Shown: positions 52,123 through 61,712 of the stretch, piece after piece
Position numbering within the stretch: the stretch's first letter is position 1
Layout: the number at the start of each line of letters is the position of its first letter
From: Oleidesulfovibrio alaskensis DSM 16109
GTDB lineage: Bacteria; Desulfobacterota; Desulfovibrionia; Desulfovibrionales; Desulfovibrionaceae
Reading direction: 5' to 3'
NCBI RefSeq assembly: GCF_000482745.1
Contig: NZ_KI519494.1
Location: 379,682-443,681, forward strand
Length of the DNA stretch: 64,000 bases
Program-made: the position numbers and the translations under genes
The notes under the pieces: generated by a model
The model's input: the letters and a program-made list of their open reading frames with translations, nothing else
Databases searched by the model: none
Told to the model about the DNA's origin: nothing

Positions 52123-53675
52123 TACTGTTTTCTTCCGGCGTCCACAGGGGTGTCTTCGGGGGCGGTGACCGTTACGGCGTGGCTTATGACCCGTTCGGAG
52201 CCGGCTGGTACTGCAAGCTTCCAGACATACTGCTGTGTTTTTTCATCCAGTTCCGCCTCGGGCGAAGAACGTAGTTTCAGTTCCATGCCGGCAAGCCGCA
52301 GCTGCGGGGCGGCGTCCTGAACTTCCAGATTGACGGGGTGCTGGCGGGCGTTTGTCAGGGTGATTTCCCATGCCCATTCAAACACCTGCTTTTTGCCTAT
52401 GAATCCCTGTGTTCCTTCCTGCCGTTTCTGCAGATTCATCTGCGCGGTGACCATCGGGTCGCTGCCGAAGTGAAAGGTTTCTTCCGTACCGGCAAATTCC
52501 AGACGTTGCCTGCCCGCTGTGGCTCCGTCCACCAGCATGGTGGCCTGGCCTGCGGGCAGCAGGCGGGTTTCGGGCATGGTGACCCGCGCTGTAAGAAACG
52601 CGCGGGGAGAACGGGCGGGGCGCACGGTATAGACGTATGCTGCCTGCCATGTCTCGTTAAGTACGGGTACCTGCCTGCTGCCGCCCGCGGCAAGCGAAAC
52701 TGTGCCCAGATTCCACACCGCATAGGTTGATGCCAGAGACCTTTCTGCGGCCTCGGGCGCAGCGGCCAGCATGTTTTCAGGTGCGGCATCTGCTGCCATC
52801 ATGACGGCTTTTCTTAACTGGACGGTCTGCTGCTGCACGGGGCCGATGTCCCAGCGGGGCAGGGGCGGCGGCGCAAGACCTGCACGGGGAGGCAGCGTGG
52901 CCACGGCCAGACGGACGTTGTTCCAGTCTGTGCCCAGTCCCTGCCGCAGTGCGGCCGCGTAGCTGAATTCAACCACATTTTTGCCGGGCACGGCGTGCAG
53001 GGTGTACAGCGGCTGCCAGCCGCAGCCGGTTGCGGTGTAGGCGTACTGCGCTGTCACCTGACCGGAGGCGGGGGTGTGCAGCTGCGCCGTGACGGCCCAC
53101 ACTTTTTCCGAGCCGCCTGTGGCATTGTTCAGCCGTGCTTCCAGTTCGTGCACGGCGGCCTGTTGTTTTTCAAGCAGCCTGTCTGTTTCTTCCGCCTCGG
53201 GCAGCAGGGCGGAAAGGTGTTCCGTCATGGCTTTATCCAGCCGTTCAAGTTCTGCCGTGCCGCCCACGGCCGGACGCGGCTGCGACCACATGGCAATGCG
53301 GGCTTCTATTGCCGTTTTGCGTCCCTGTGTGCGTGCCAGTGCCGCGCGGGCCTGCAGCAGCTGTTCTTTGACGGCTGCCGCGGCGGGACCGGCCTGTCCG
53401 TCGGTCAGCACCCATTCCATGGCGGTGACGGTATTGCCGGATATGTTGAGAGTAAGGCTTTCCGGGTCTGCCTGATGCGGCAGAAAAAGAGTGAGCGAGT
53501 TTTCCGCAGGCAGGGTCTGCAGGACTTCGATGCGGGCGCTTTGCGGAAACAGCGTCACTTTGAAAGGCTCTGCGGGGTGCGGCAGAGTCTGTCCGGCCAT
53601 GAGTATGTCTGCGCCTGTCAGCGACAGTACAAGCGTGACCAGCAGGGCTGCTGCGGATAAGCGGTAGCGTATCAT
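52122..53675 (-). CDS. Exported DUF4139/DUF4140 protein (mucoidy-inhibitor-A-like)
   Basis: A 517 aa protein with a signal peptide (ALLVTLVLSLTGADILMAG). Residues about 35-200 match the DUF4140 region with a coiled coil (ELERLDKAMTEHLSALLPEAEE, EKQQAAVHELEARL); the rest is a beta-rich DUF4139 domain (TGCGWQPLYTLHAVPGKNVVEF, LPPRAGLAPPPLPRW). The function is unknown. It is translationally coupled to the downstream alcohol dehydrogenase by a TAATG junction, an odd pairing of an exported and a cytoplasmic protein. Confidence 0.8.
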   Translation of the reverse strand: MIRYRLSAAALLVTLVLSLTGADILMAGQTLPHPAEPFKVTLFPQSARIEVLQTLPAENSLTLFLPHQADPESLTLNISGNTVTAMEWVLTDGQAGPAAAAVKEQLLQARAALARTQGRKTAIEARIAMWSQPRPAVGGTAELERLDKAMTEHLSALLPEAEETDRLLEKQQAAVHELEARLNNATGGSEKVWAVTAQLHTPASGQVTAQYAYTATGCGWQPLYTLHAVPGKNVVEFSYAAALRQGLGTDWNNVRLAVATLPPRAGLAPPPLPRWDIGPVQQQTVQLRKAVMMAADAAPENMLAAAPEAAERSLASTYAVWNLGTVSLAAGGSRQVPVLNETWQAAYVYTVRPARSPRAFLTARVTMPETRLLPAGQATMLVDGATAGRQRLEFAGTEETFHFGSDPMVTAQMNLQKRQEGTQGFIGKKQVFEWAWEITLTNARQHPVNLEVQDAAPQLRLAGMELKLRSSPEAELDEKTQQYVWKLAVPAGSERVISHAVTVTAPEDTPVDAGRKQ

Positions 53676-53768
53676 GATGATTCTCCGGTGTGTTCGGGTC
53701 GTGCCGGTGGTTCCGGCGTCATGACCGGTGTACCACAGCCTGACCGGCTGAGCCAGAACTGCCGCCAT

Positions 53769-53802
53769 GAAAAACGCCCCGCGGGAAATTCCGCGGGGCG
53801 TT
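53769..53802 (-). terminator. Terminator of the penicillin-binding protein gene
   Basis: On the minus strand AACGCCCCGCGG / CCGCGGGGCGTT forms a 12-bp stem followed by TTTT. It starts 16 bases after the PBP stop codon. Confidence 0.85.
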
Positions 53803-53817
53803 GCCGGTGCCGGCAGA

Positions 53818-56241
53818 TCAGAACATCTGCTTCATAAGGTCTTCGCCGCTGCGGGCGTCGTCGGCGCCGTGGCGGGGGGCGGAACCTTCCACCACGGTGG
53901 GCTGGGTTCCTTCCTTGAAAGGCATGAAGTAACTTGTTTCAGAGCCGGGCCCCGCAAGATTTCCTGTTTTGCCGTCAATGCGCACCTGCACGATGCCGGG
54001 AGGCATGGGAAAATCCTGTACGGGGTAGTCTTCTTCCACACCCTGACGGTAGCCGACCACAATGGGCGATGCCGCCCGCGAGCCGGTTTCCCATTTGCCC
54101 ATGGGGGTCAGGTCGTCAAAGCCCACATAGGACACCGAGACAAGGTACGGAGAGATAAGAACAAACCATGCGTCACGCTCGTCGTTGGATGTGCCGGTCT
54201 TGCCGCCCAGAGGACGTTTGAGCACCCGTGCGCGGAAGCCTGTGCCGTCGCGCACTACCTCTTTCATCAGCGACGCCATGATATAGGCGTTCTGCGGTGT
54301 CAGCGCTTCTGTCTGCTGCGGCTCAAAGGTGGCTATGGGTTCGTCCCATGCCGATTTGATGCCGGTGATCATGCGGTGTTGTGCGCGCAGACCTTCATGG
54401 GCGAACGCCGTGTATGCTTCTGTAAGGTTCAGAGGCGAAACGGCCACAGACCCGAGACTTACCGAAAGGTCGAAGGGGAAGGGCCCTTCAAGTCCCAGTG
54501 CTTTGGCCCGTTCGACAATGGCCGGTATGCCGATGTCCTGTGCAATGCGGATGGTACACAGGTTACGCGATTTGACCAGCGCGGTGCGCAGCAGCGTGGG
54601 GCCGTAGAATTCTCCCGAAAAGTTTTCGGGGCGCCATGTTTTGGCCGTGGCGTCGTCGGTATAGACAAACGGGGCGTCCAGTACCGTGGATGCCGGTGTG
54701 TAGCCGTTGTCCAGCGCGGTGGAATAGACAATGGGCTTGAAAGCGGAACCGGGCTGGCGTTTGGCCTGCACGGCGCGGTTGTACTGGCTGTCGGCAAAGG
54801 AATAGCCGCCGACCAGTGCCACCACATCGCCCGTCTGCGGTTCTATGGAAACCAGTGCCCCCTGCACTTCGGGGTACTGCGCGATGGCCAGTGAAAAGTC
54901 CGTATCAGGCGTGACGGAGGCGGCATCAAAGCTTTTGCCCGCATCGGGCAGCATAAACTGCGCCCATACCACATCGCCCGCTTTGACCACCGTACGGGCA
55001 TCTTTCACGGCGGGCACATAGTCCGTCACCACGGTGGGGTCGGGCGTACGGCACCAGTGCATGGTTTCCACGTCCATCCGGCCCTTGTAGCTGCCAAAGC
55101 GCACATCGGCCCCTGCGGCCGTCACGCGGGTGACCAGCACTTTTATCCAGCCTTCGTGCTGCATTGCCGCCGCATCCACGGGGTTGTCACGCAGAAAAGC
55201 TTCGCGTGCCTCCTTGCTTTCCAGATGCTCCACAGGGCCGCGCCAGCCGCGCCGTTTTGTAGAGGCCACCAGCCCGTCGCGCAGTGACTGTTCGGCGTAC
55301 TTCTGGTGCTTGGGGTCCATGGCGGTGTAAACATGCAGGCCGGATTCATACACGGCATCCTCGCCGTAGCGTTCCAGCTTGATGCCCAGTTTTTCCATGT
55401 TGTCTTCGCTCAGATAGTCGATGAGCCTGCGGCGCACTTCTTCCAGATACCATGCGCCGGTGCCCCACGAAGGATCGGCCATGGAGGTGAACACAAGCTT
55501 TTCATTGATGGCCGCGTCGTACTGCGAGGGTGTTATCCACCCGAGCTGAAGCATGCGGTGCAGCACATACAGCTGACGGGTGTATGCGTCCTGCGGGTTG
55601 TTGAGCGGGTTGTATTTGGAAGGAGCCTGCGGCAGACCGGCCAGCAGCGCAGATTCGGCTATGGACAGTTCGCCCACATGTTTGCCGAAGTAGCTGCGCG
55701 CGGCGGCTTCCACGCCATATGCCCCCGCGCCGAGATATATCTGGTTCAGGTATATGGTCAGAATTTCATCTTTGCTCAGATAGCGTTCCAGCCGGTAGGC
55801 CAGAATGGCTTCTTTTATCTTGCGCTCGTAGCTGCGTTCGGAAGTAAGCAACAGGCGTTTGATGACCTGCTGTGTGATGGTGGAACCGCCCTGCCGGATG
55901 GTGCCTGCCTGCATGTTTTTCATGAAGGCGCGCAGAATGGCGCGGAAGTCTATGCCTTCATGCCGGTAAAAGGAGTCGTCCTCTGCGGCGAGAAAGGCCA
56001 GAGGCAGATGCTGCGGCATTTCATCAAGGCGCGCCAGAAAGCGTTTTTCGCGGTAGAAATACCCCAGAATGCTGTTATCGCGCGCGTACACCGTGGTGAC
56101 CAGCGGCGGGCGGTAATCGGTGATACGGGTAAAGCCGGGCAGGTCTTTGGTGGCCCATATATAGATGCCGCCCAGCCCGAGTATGCCCAGCAGGGCAAGA
56201 CCTGTGACGCTGACAAGAAAGTATGTGAGAAAACGTTTCAT
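53818..56241 (-). CDS. mrcA: Class A penicillin-binding protein 1A
   Basis: An 807 aa bifunctional peptidoglycan synthase. An N-terminal membrane anchor (FLVSVTGLALLGILGLGGIYIW) precedes the GT51 transglycosylase domain (AAEDDSFYRHEGIDFRAILRA, GGSTITQQVIKRLLL). A PCB_OB insert follows, then the transpeptidase with QPGSAFKPIVYST (SxxK Ser), KSRN (SxN) and GGKTGTS (KTG). Length and domain order match PBP1A. The ATG at 56241 is used. It lies seven bases after the YkgJ-type gene. Confidence 0.96.
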   Translation of the reverse strand: MKRFLTYFLVSVTGLALLGILGLGGIYIWATKDLPGFTRITDYRPPLVTTVYARDNSILGYFYREKRFLARLDEMPQHLPLAFLAAEDDSFYRHEGIDFRAILRAFMKNMQAGTIRQGGSTITQQVIKRLLLTSERSYERKIKEAILAYRLERYLSKDEILTIYLNQIYLGAGAYGVEAAARSYFGKHVGELSIAESALLAGLPQAPSKYNPLNNPQDAYTRQLYVLHRMLQLGWITPSQYDAAINEKLVFTSMADPSWGTGAWYLEEVRRRLIDYLSEDNMEKLGIKLERYGEDAVYESGLHVYTAMDPKHQKYAEQSLRDGLVASTKRRGWRGPVEHLESKEAREAFLRDNPVDAAAMQHEGWIKVLVTRVTAAGADVRFGSYKGRMDVETMHWCRTPDPTVVTDYVPAVKDARTVVKAGDVVWAQFMLPDAGKSFDAASVTPDTDFSLAIAQYPEVQGALVSIEPQTGDVVALVGGYSFADSQYNRAVQAKRQPGSAFKPIVYSTALDNGYTPASTVLDAPFVYTDDATAKTWRPENFSGEFYGPTLLRTALVKSRNLCTIRIAQDIGIPAIVERAKALGLEGPFPFDLSVSLGSVAVSPLNLTEAYTAFAHEGLRAQHRMITGIKSAWDEPIATFEPQQTEALTPQNAYIMASLMKEVVRDGTGFRARVLKRPLGGKTGTSNDERDAWFVLISPYLVSVSYVGFDDLTPMGKWETGSRAASPIVVGYRQGVEEDYPVQDFPMPPGIVQVRIDGKTGNLAGPGSETSYFMPFKEGTQPTVVEGSAPRHGADDARSGEDLMKQMF

Positions 56242-56248
56242 GATATTT

Positions 56249-56824
56249 TTATCGGGTATGGTCGCAAAGCGGATAGCGGTTGCCGTCTTCGTCATGCTCC
56301 GGATCAAGCCCCCACGCAAGTCGCAGGCGGCCGAACATCAGGCGCAGTTCGTTTTCTGTAACGCCCAGTTCCTGCATGGCGTCTCTGACGGAGCGTGACT
56401 CCAGATAGACGAGACACTCGTCCGGAGTGAACATGGTCAGCATGCCGTTGGGCATAAACCAGAAAGGGAACAGGCGGCAATACCACGGACGTGTCTCGCG
56501 GGGAAGAGTGCAGCCTGCAGCGGAAAGGAAAAGGCAGCGGCCTTCATTGTCCGAGGCAAGGCGCAGATGCTCCCCGTGAGGGGGAAAAATGGCCTCCAGC
56601 CGTTTTTCATCGGCGGGAAAAAGGCGTTTCATACACTGCAGGAACGGTTTTGTATTGGGCTGGCTGGCAAACCCGCCCTTGTCATTGCAATGCTCCACAA
56701 TGCGCTGCCATTCGCTGCGCGAAAGCGGAAAGCACAGCTCTTCATTGCCGGGCTGCATCCGGCAGCAGGTGCCGGAATGTGCGGCACAGCGGGCGCATAT
56801 ATGTGCATCACGGCTTCTGGCCAT
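56249..56824 (-). CDS. YkgJ-type cysteine-cluster protein
   Basis: A 191 aa protein of the YkgJ/CxxCxxxCC family, thought to bind zinc or iron-sulfur. The N-terminal cluster is CARCAAHSGTCC, and distal cysteines are in GRCLFLSAAGCTLP and RPWYCRLFPFW. The function is unknown. The ATG at 56824 overlaps the glycosyltransferase stop by four bases (ATGA). Confidence 0.85.
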   Translation of the reverse strand: MARSRDAHICARCAAHSGTCCRMQPGNEELCFPLSRSEWQRIVEHCNDKGGFASQPNTKPFLQCMKRLFPADEKRLEAIFPPHGEHLRLASDNEGRCLFLSAAGCTLPRETRPWYCRLFPFWFMPNGMLTMFTPDECLVYLESRSVRDAMQELGVTENELRLMFGRLRLAWGLDPEHDEDGNRYPLCDHTR

Positions 56825-58428
56825 CAGTAACGCTCCTGTTGTTCGCGCGGCCATGTGCCTTTGAAGCCGCGCAGCACCACAATGGTGAATTCGCGCCCGG
56901 GGGCGCCTTTGTGCGTGGTGCGGTAGCGCAGCACCCTGTATGACTCAAACATGCTTTTCAGCTGTGGTTTTATGCCGTTGTCTTTCTGCACATAAATGGC
57001 GTCCCACCCTTTTTTGTCTTCAGGAGTGGGCCATAGGTCGTACTGACTCATGCGTCTGCCGAAGTCTGCACAATACGTGAACGGCTGTCCGGGTGCGTAA
57101 AAGGCAAGGGCCGCCGTGATGTCATATGATTTGGAAAAATAGAACACTTTGTCCGGACGGGGCAGACTGTTCTGCAGTTCCTCCAGTTTGCCGCTCAGGT
57201 CGCTCCAGCCTTTCAGCCGTACCGCCGGGTTGTACGCAGGCGGCAGAGGCAGCCAGTTCTGCCCGTACAGCAGCACAAAAACAAGTACACCCATGGCAAC
57301 CCAGATGCGCCGCATGCGCAGCCGCGAAAGATGCCTGCCTGTTTCGCGCACAGCCTGTCCACTGCGCTCAAGCGCGGAAGCACACAGCATGATGCCGGCC
57401 ACATAGCTCATGGCCGACCAGTTGGGATAGATGCGGGTGTGAAAGCTCCAGATTATGAAAAAAAGCCACAGCGGCCAGAACGCGGCGGACAGCAGCAGTG
57501 ACTGACGGACTTCGTTCATGTCATTGCGCAGTCCGCTGTACATGTCGCGTCCGGCGCGCGGCGTACGCCACACACGCAGGGCGCGCCATGCGCCCACCAG
57601 CATGAACACAAACCACCACGGACTGATGATGCCGACCTGCGAGGCGATATATTCCGGAAAGCGGTCAAAGCGGATGAGCGGTTCGGGGCTGGCCGAAGCC
57701 ACACCGGCCAGACCGGCCACATGGCGGAATCCCACAAAGTCGTTCTGGAAATTCCATATGAGGATGGGCAGCAAACCCACGGCCGTACCGGCACAGACGG
57801 CAGCCAGCAGCCGCGGCACCATGCCTTCTGGCAGCAGCCGCTGGCGTCTGAGTCCCAGCGCGTACAGCAGGGCCACGGCGGGCATGGCCAGCATCATATA
57901 TTTGGCCAGCACACCGGCGGCCATGGAAAGGGCCAGCAGCACATAAGGCCATGGCGAGCGTGATGATACGGACATCCAGTACAGGCACATGAGCGCACCC
58001 GTCCAGCAGACCAGCAGCGGGCTGTCAGTGGTCATCAGAATGCCGGAGGCGATGAACAGCGGGGTGGTATTGGCCACAACCAGTGTCCACAGACCCAGTG
58101 CCGGACGGCGCATGAGCCGTGCGGTTCCGGCGTACAGCAGTATCTGTGCAAGGCACGAATTGAGCACGGCGGCAAAGCGCACGCCCAGTTCCGTATCGCC
58201 GAAAACACCGGTCCAGATGCTGATGAGCCACGCGATGAGCGGCCCTTTGGAATAGTAGGAAAGCTGGAGCCTGCGGGTCCAGTCCCAGTACTGGGCCTCG
58301 TCCTGCACGAGGTCAAGCTGGCCGGAGGCGATGAACCAGAAGCGTACCAGCGTTGTGAAAGATATGATGGCGGCAGCGCACAGCCACGGGCGGCGCTCCC
58401 ATACGGGGCTTTTCTGCAAGAGTTTCAC
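56824..58428 (-). CDS. Glycosyltransferase family 39-like membrane protein (ArnT/PMT_2 type)
   Basis: A 534 aa polytopic membrane protein with about 10-12 hydrophobic segments. The N-terminal loop QDEAQYWDWTRRLQLSYYSKG carries the acidic pair typical of lipid-linked sugar transferases, followed by GPLIAWLISIWTGVFGDTELGVR (in parts). These enzymes transfer sugars from polyprenyl phosphates to lipid A or other acceptors; the acceptor here is unknown. A GTG at 58428 is the listed start; a TTG at 58419 would have better spacing to AAAGG. Confidence 0.88.
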   Translation of the reverse strand: MKLLQKSPVWERRPWLCAAAIISFTTLVRFWFIASGQLDLVQDEAQYWDWTRRLQLSYYSKGPLIAWLISIWTGVFGDTELGVRFAAVLNSCLAQILLYAGTARLMRRPALGLWTLVVANTTPLFIASGILMTTDSPLLVCWTGALMCLYWMSVSSRSPWPYVLLALSMAAGVLAKYMMLAMPAVALLYALGLRRQRLLPEGMVPRLLAAVCAGTAVGLLPILIWNFQNDFVGFRHVAGLAGVASASPEPLIRFDRFPEYIASQVGIISPWWFVFMLVGAWRALRVWRTPRAGRDMYSGLRNDMNEVRQSLLLSAAFWPLWLFFIIWSFHTRIYPNWSAMSYVAGIMLCASALERSGQAVRETGRHLSRLRMRRIWVAMGVLVFVLLYGQNWLPLPPAYNPAVRLKGWSDLSGKLEELQNSLPRPDKVFYFSKSYDITAALAFYAPGQPFTYCADFGRRMSQYDLWPTPEDKKGWDAIYVQKDNGIKPQLKSMFESYRVLRYRTTHKGAPGREFTIVVLRGFKGTWPREQQERY

Positions 58429-58556
58429 CTTTGGGGAGTCGTTTGGCGCGGAGTCTAGCGGCTAGCCCTGCTCCTGTCCAGTAAGCGGGGCAGAGCCTGC
58501 CTGTCCGGTACTGCACAGAGACGACGCGGCGGATAAAATCCTTGCGGAACAACGAC

Positions 58557-58583
58557 GCCGCCTGCCGGTCTGCGGCAGGCGGC
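58557..58583 (-). terminator. Hairpin after the aldehyde dehydrogenase-like gene
   Basis: A perfect 11-bp stem GCCGCCTGCCG / CGGCAGGCGGC with a 5-nt loop lies eight bases after the stop codon. No T-run follows. Confidence 0.55.
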
Positions 58584-58590
58584 GCGGCTG

Positions 58591-59973
58591 TTATCTGATG
58601 ATGTACCGCAGGATTTTCTGCTTCCAGCCGGCATCGGGGCTGAACCGGAACGGCAGGTCGATGAAGTTTGTGCCGCGTGTGACACTGCGCAGTCTGGAAA
58701 AGGCAAAAAATCCCGCCTCGCCGCGGTGGCTGCCCATGCCGCCGCCTGCCGCATCGCCGAAGGGCAGGGCGGGGTACACGGTCTGCACCAGCACGTCGTT
58801 GACCGCCGCTGTGCCCGATGTTGTGGCATCCAGCACTTTGCGTGCGGTAAACACATCGGTGCTGAACACATACAGAGCCAGCGGTGCGGGACGGCTGTTC
58901 ACCAGTTCAACGGCCTGTTCCGCAGACTGCACCTCAAAAAGCGGCAGCACCGGACTGCGGGTGACGGAACGCATGACCGGTGCGTCCGGCTGTACGTTTT
59001 CCAGTACGGTAAAGTTGATGAACCTGCCTGCGGGGTCGGTGTCGCCGCCTATGACCGGCGTGCCGTCAGTCAGAAACGCCGCGGCTTCTTCATAGGCGGC
59101 GTTGTCTGTCATGCGGCCGAATGCGGAACTTGCGGAGGGTATGGCGCCGTGCTGCGCTTCCAGTTCTTTGCGCAGGGCTGCCAGCAGGCGTTCGCGGACT
59201 GCGCCGTGCACCACCAGATAGTCCGGCGCGGCGGCGGTCTGACCGGCGGCAAGAGTTTTGGCCCATACTATGCGCCGCGCTGCCAGCCGGATATCGGCAT
59301 CTTCAAGCACTATGGCCGGATTGCGGTGTTCGGCTGTTTCAATGACGGCGGGCACAAGGTGTTCCGCAGCGGCGCGGGCAAACCGGACGGCGGTTTCGCG
59401 CGGTGCGGAGCACAGGCAGGCATCGAAACGCTGTCCGAGAATGGCCTCTGTGGTTTCATTGTCCGCAGTGGTCACGGTTATCTGTTCCGGCTTGAAAAAC
59501 TGCTGCACAAGGCGCTCCACAATGCCGTTGACAGCCGGAGTGCGGGGAGAAAGTGCCAGCAGCAGCGGGGTGCCCGCGGCAAGGGCAGATACCACCGGCA
59601 TAAGGGCGCGCTGTACGGGCATATCCGCGGCGGTTACGGCCACGGCAATGCCTGCGGGGCGGGGCACGCTGCGCGACCAGCCCCACATATGCAGGCGCGA
59701 ACGACGCACCAGCCGTCCCTTTGCAAGCGCGGGCAGACGTTTGATCATGTGGTCGATGTCGTTGATGACGGGGGCTATTTCAGCCGCAAGCACCATGTGC
59801 TCGGAAAGTCCGGCATCCTGTGCCGCAGCTACAATAAAGCGACGGGTGTAATCATGCACGGCGCCGCGCAGGGTGCGCAGCGATGCAATGCGTCCGTCCA
59901 CGTCAAGGGTGGCTCCGGACTGGAAAAAAGCTCTCTGGGCTTCCGTCACTTCGTATATGCGTTCAGGTGTCAT
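58591..59973 (-). CDS. Degenerate aldehyde dehydrogenase-superfamily protein (catalytic Cys replaced)
   Basis: A 460 aa protein that aligns by eye along its length with class 3-type ALDHs: RPAGIAVAVTAADMP for the PxGVxxxIxxWNYP strand, AAAEHLVPAVIE before the glutamate, and RRIVWAKTLAAGQTAAAPDYLVV in parts for the active-site segment. In that last segment the catalytic Cys of the usual GQTC motif is Ala (residue 247, codon GCC at 59233-59235). The Asn of WNYP is Asp117, the FTGS motif is LCSA, and the ELGGK motif is ETAEHR. It probably lacks dehydrogenase activity. The frame is intact, with AAGGAG before the ATG, so it is not a pseudogene by structure. Confidence 0.88.
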   Translation of the reverse strand: MTPERIYEVTEAQRAFFQSGATLDVDGRIASLRTLRGAVHDYTRRFIVAAAQDAGLSEHMVLAAEIAPVINDIDHMIKRLPALAKGRLVRRSRLHMWGWSRSVPRPAGIAVAVTAADMPVQRALMPVVSALAAGTPLLLALSPRTPAVNGIVERLVQQFFKPEQITVTTADNETTEAILGQRFDACLCSAPRETAVRFARAAAEHLVPAVIETAEHRNPAIVLEDADIRLAARRIVWAKTLAAGQTAAAPDYLVVHGAVRERLLAALRKELEAQHGAIPSASSAFGRMTDNAAYEEAAAFLTDGTPVIGGDTDPAGRFINFTVLENVQPDAPVMRSVTRSPVLPLFEVQSAEQAVELVNSRPAPLALYVFSTDVFTARKVLDATTSGTAAVNDVLVQTVYPALPFGDAAGGGMGSHRGEAGFFAFSRLRSVTRGTNFIDLPFRFSPDAGWKQKILRYIIR

Positions 59974-60276
59974 GGTCAGGCTCCTTGGTGTGCGTGTGAA
60001 AGTGATACCCGTGCAAGATAACACGCATACTTGGAGCTGGCTAGACCGCACTGCGCTTTTTTTGCACAGGAGCATAATGCAACATGCTGTAACAGAATGA
60101 AAAAACATCTGCAGCAAGACGCAGACAGGGGGCTTGCGCCACCGCCGGCAAGGCCCGGCTGCGGCTATTGACAAATCCGCGGACCCGTGTGCAAGGTACA
60201 CTAAGCCATTGTGCGCGCAGGGCAGAACATACAGGCGTGTGCGATGGTAATATGTCGTATTTACGGGAGATTATGC
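59974..60276. promoter_or_regulatory. Divergent intergenic region, ALDH-like and FAD oxidoreductase genes
   Basis: 303 bases between divergent genes. A perfect TTGACA is at 60168-60173 on the plus strand, but no good -10 lies at 16-18 bases; TACACT follows at 23. No other element was identified. Confidence 0.3.
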
Positions 60277-61668
60277 ATGTCCAAGGCTGCAGACAATTTT
60301 GACGTGATCATTGTCGGCGGGGGGCCCGCCGGTCTTTTTGCCGCGTATTATCTGGCGGAACATTCCGGTCTGTCCGTGTGTCTTATCGAGCGCGGCAACG
60401 CGGCGCGCAAGCGCAACTGTCCCATCAACAAGACGCAGAAGTGCATCAAGTGCAAACCGTGCCACATTCTTTCCGGCATGGGGGGCGGCGGACTTTTTTC
60501 CGACGGCAAGCTGAACTTTATCCACAAACTGGGCAAGACCGATCTGACCCAGTTTCTGCCGCGCAGCAAGGCAGAGGAGCTTATTGACGAGACCGAACTG
60601 ATTTTCAACCGCTTCGGCATGGACGGCCCTGTGTATCCTTCCAATCTGGAAGCTGCGCGTCTGCTGCGCAAGCAGTCGAAAAAACATGGTATCGACCTCT
60701 TGCTTATCAAGCAGAAGCACCTTGGCAGCGATTGTCTGCCTGAGCATATCGCCCGTATGTGCGACTATCTGACCGAAAGCGGCGTGACCATACGCACCGG
60801 CGAAGAAGTTAAAAACGTGGTGGCCGAAAACGGACAGATACAGGGGCTGGTGACGGATAAAGGGCAGTACACCTGCCGCGCCGTCATTCTGGCACCGGGC
60901 CGCGTCGGGGCCGACTGGGTGGGCGAAGTCTGCCGTTCGTTCGGACTGCAGGTAAGCCAGCGCGGCATCGAAGTGGGCGTGCGGGTGGAAGTGCATAATG
61001 ACATCATGAGCGATACCACCGATATCATTTACGACCCCACGTTCTTTGTGCAGACAAAGACCTACGATGACCAGACGCGCACATTCTGCACCAATCCGGC
61101 AGGCTTCATCGCGCTGGAAAACTATCAGGACTTTGTCTGTGTTAACGGACACGCCTACCGCAACAAAAAGTCGGAAAATACCAACTTTGCTTTTCTTTCC
61201 AAAGTGGTGCTTACCGATCCTGTTTCCGACAATACCGGTTACGGCACCGCCATTGGCAAGCTGGCCACCATTATCGGCGGCGGCAAGCCCATCCTGCAGC
61301 GGTTCGGCGATCTCAAGCGGAGCCGCCGGTCCACATGGAACCGTATCAGCAAGGGCTACATTGAGCCGACGCTGACCAATGTGGTGCCGGGCGATATCGC
61401 CATGGCACTGCCCGAGCGCATAGTGACAAACCTTGTGGAAGGTCTGGAGCAGCTCAACCATGTGCTGCCCGGCATATCCAACGAAGAAACACTGCTGTAT
61501 GCTCCGGAAATCAAGTTTTTCGCCACGCAGGTAGAGACGGACAACTGTCTGGAAACCGGCATCCGCGGTCTTTTTGTGGCCGGCGACGGGCCGGGTGTGG
61601 CGGGCAATATCGTATCTGCCGCAGCCACGGGACTTATTCCCGCAAAGGCGCTTATCGACCGTCTGTAA
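60277..61668 (+). CDS. FAD-dependent oxidoreductase with N-terminal Cys motif
   Basis: A 463 aa flavoprotein. The FAD-binding motif IIVGGGPAGLFAAYYLAE is at residues about 10-27 and IERG follows; VAGDGPGVAGNIVSAAATG near the C-terminus is the second FAD contact. Between them, near residue 50, is a Cys-rich stretch CPINKTQKCIKCKPCH then GMGGGGLFSDGKLN, a pattern shared by a family of anaerobe FAD-dependent proteins with unknown substrates. The Cys could hold an iron-sulfur cluster (inference). GGGAGA precedes the ATG. Confidence 0.85.
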   Translation: MSKAADNFDVIIVGGGPAGLFAAYYLAEHSGLSVCLIERGNAARKRNCPINKTQKCIKCKPCHILSGMGGGGLFSDGKLNFIHKLGKTDLTQFLPRSKAEELIDETELIFNRFGMDGPVYPSNLEAARLLRKQSKKHGIDLLLIKQKHLGSDCLPEHIARMCDYLTESGVTIRTGEEVKNVVAENGQIQGLVTDKGQYTCRAVILAPGRVGADWVGEVCRSFGLQVSQRGIEVGVRVEVHNDIMSDTTDIIYDPTFFVQTKTYDDQTRTFCTNPAGFIALENYQDFVCVNGHAYRNKKSENTNFAFLSKVVLTDPVSDNTGYGTAIGKLATIIGGGKPILQRFGDLKRSRRSTWNRISKGYIEPTLTNVVPGDIAMALPERIVTNLVEGLEQLNHVLPGISNEETLLYAPEIKFFATQVETDNCLETGIRGLFVAGDGPGVAGNIVSAAATGLIPAKALIDRL

Positions 61669-61712
61669 CGACCGGCAGAAAACGTGTGCCGCCGGGCGGC
61701 GTTTCAAATGTG

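Noticed and set aside
60168..60202. Promoter TTGACA / TACACT for the FAD oxidoreductase
   Set aside because: The spacer is 23 bases, too long for a standard sigma-70 promoter.
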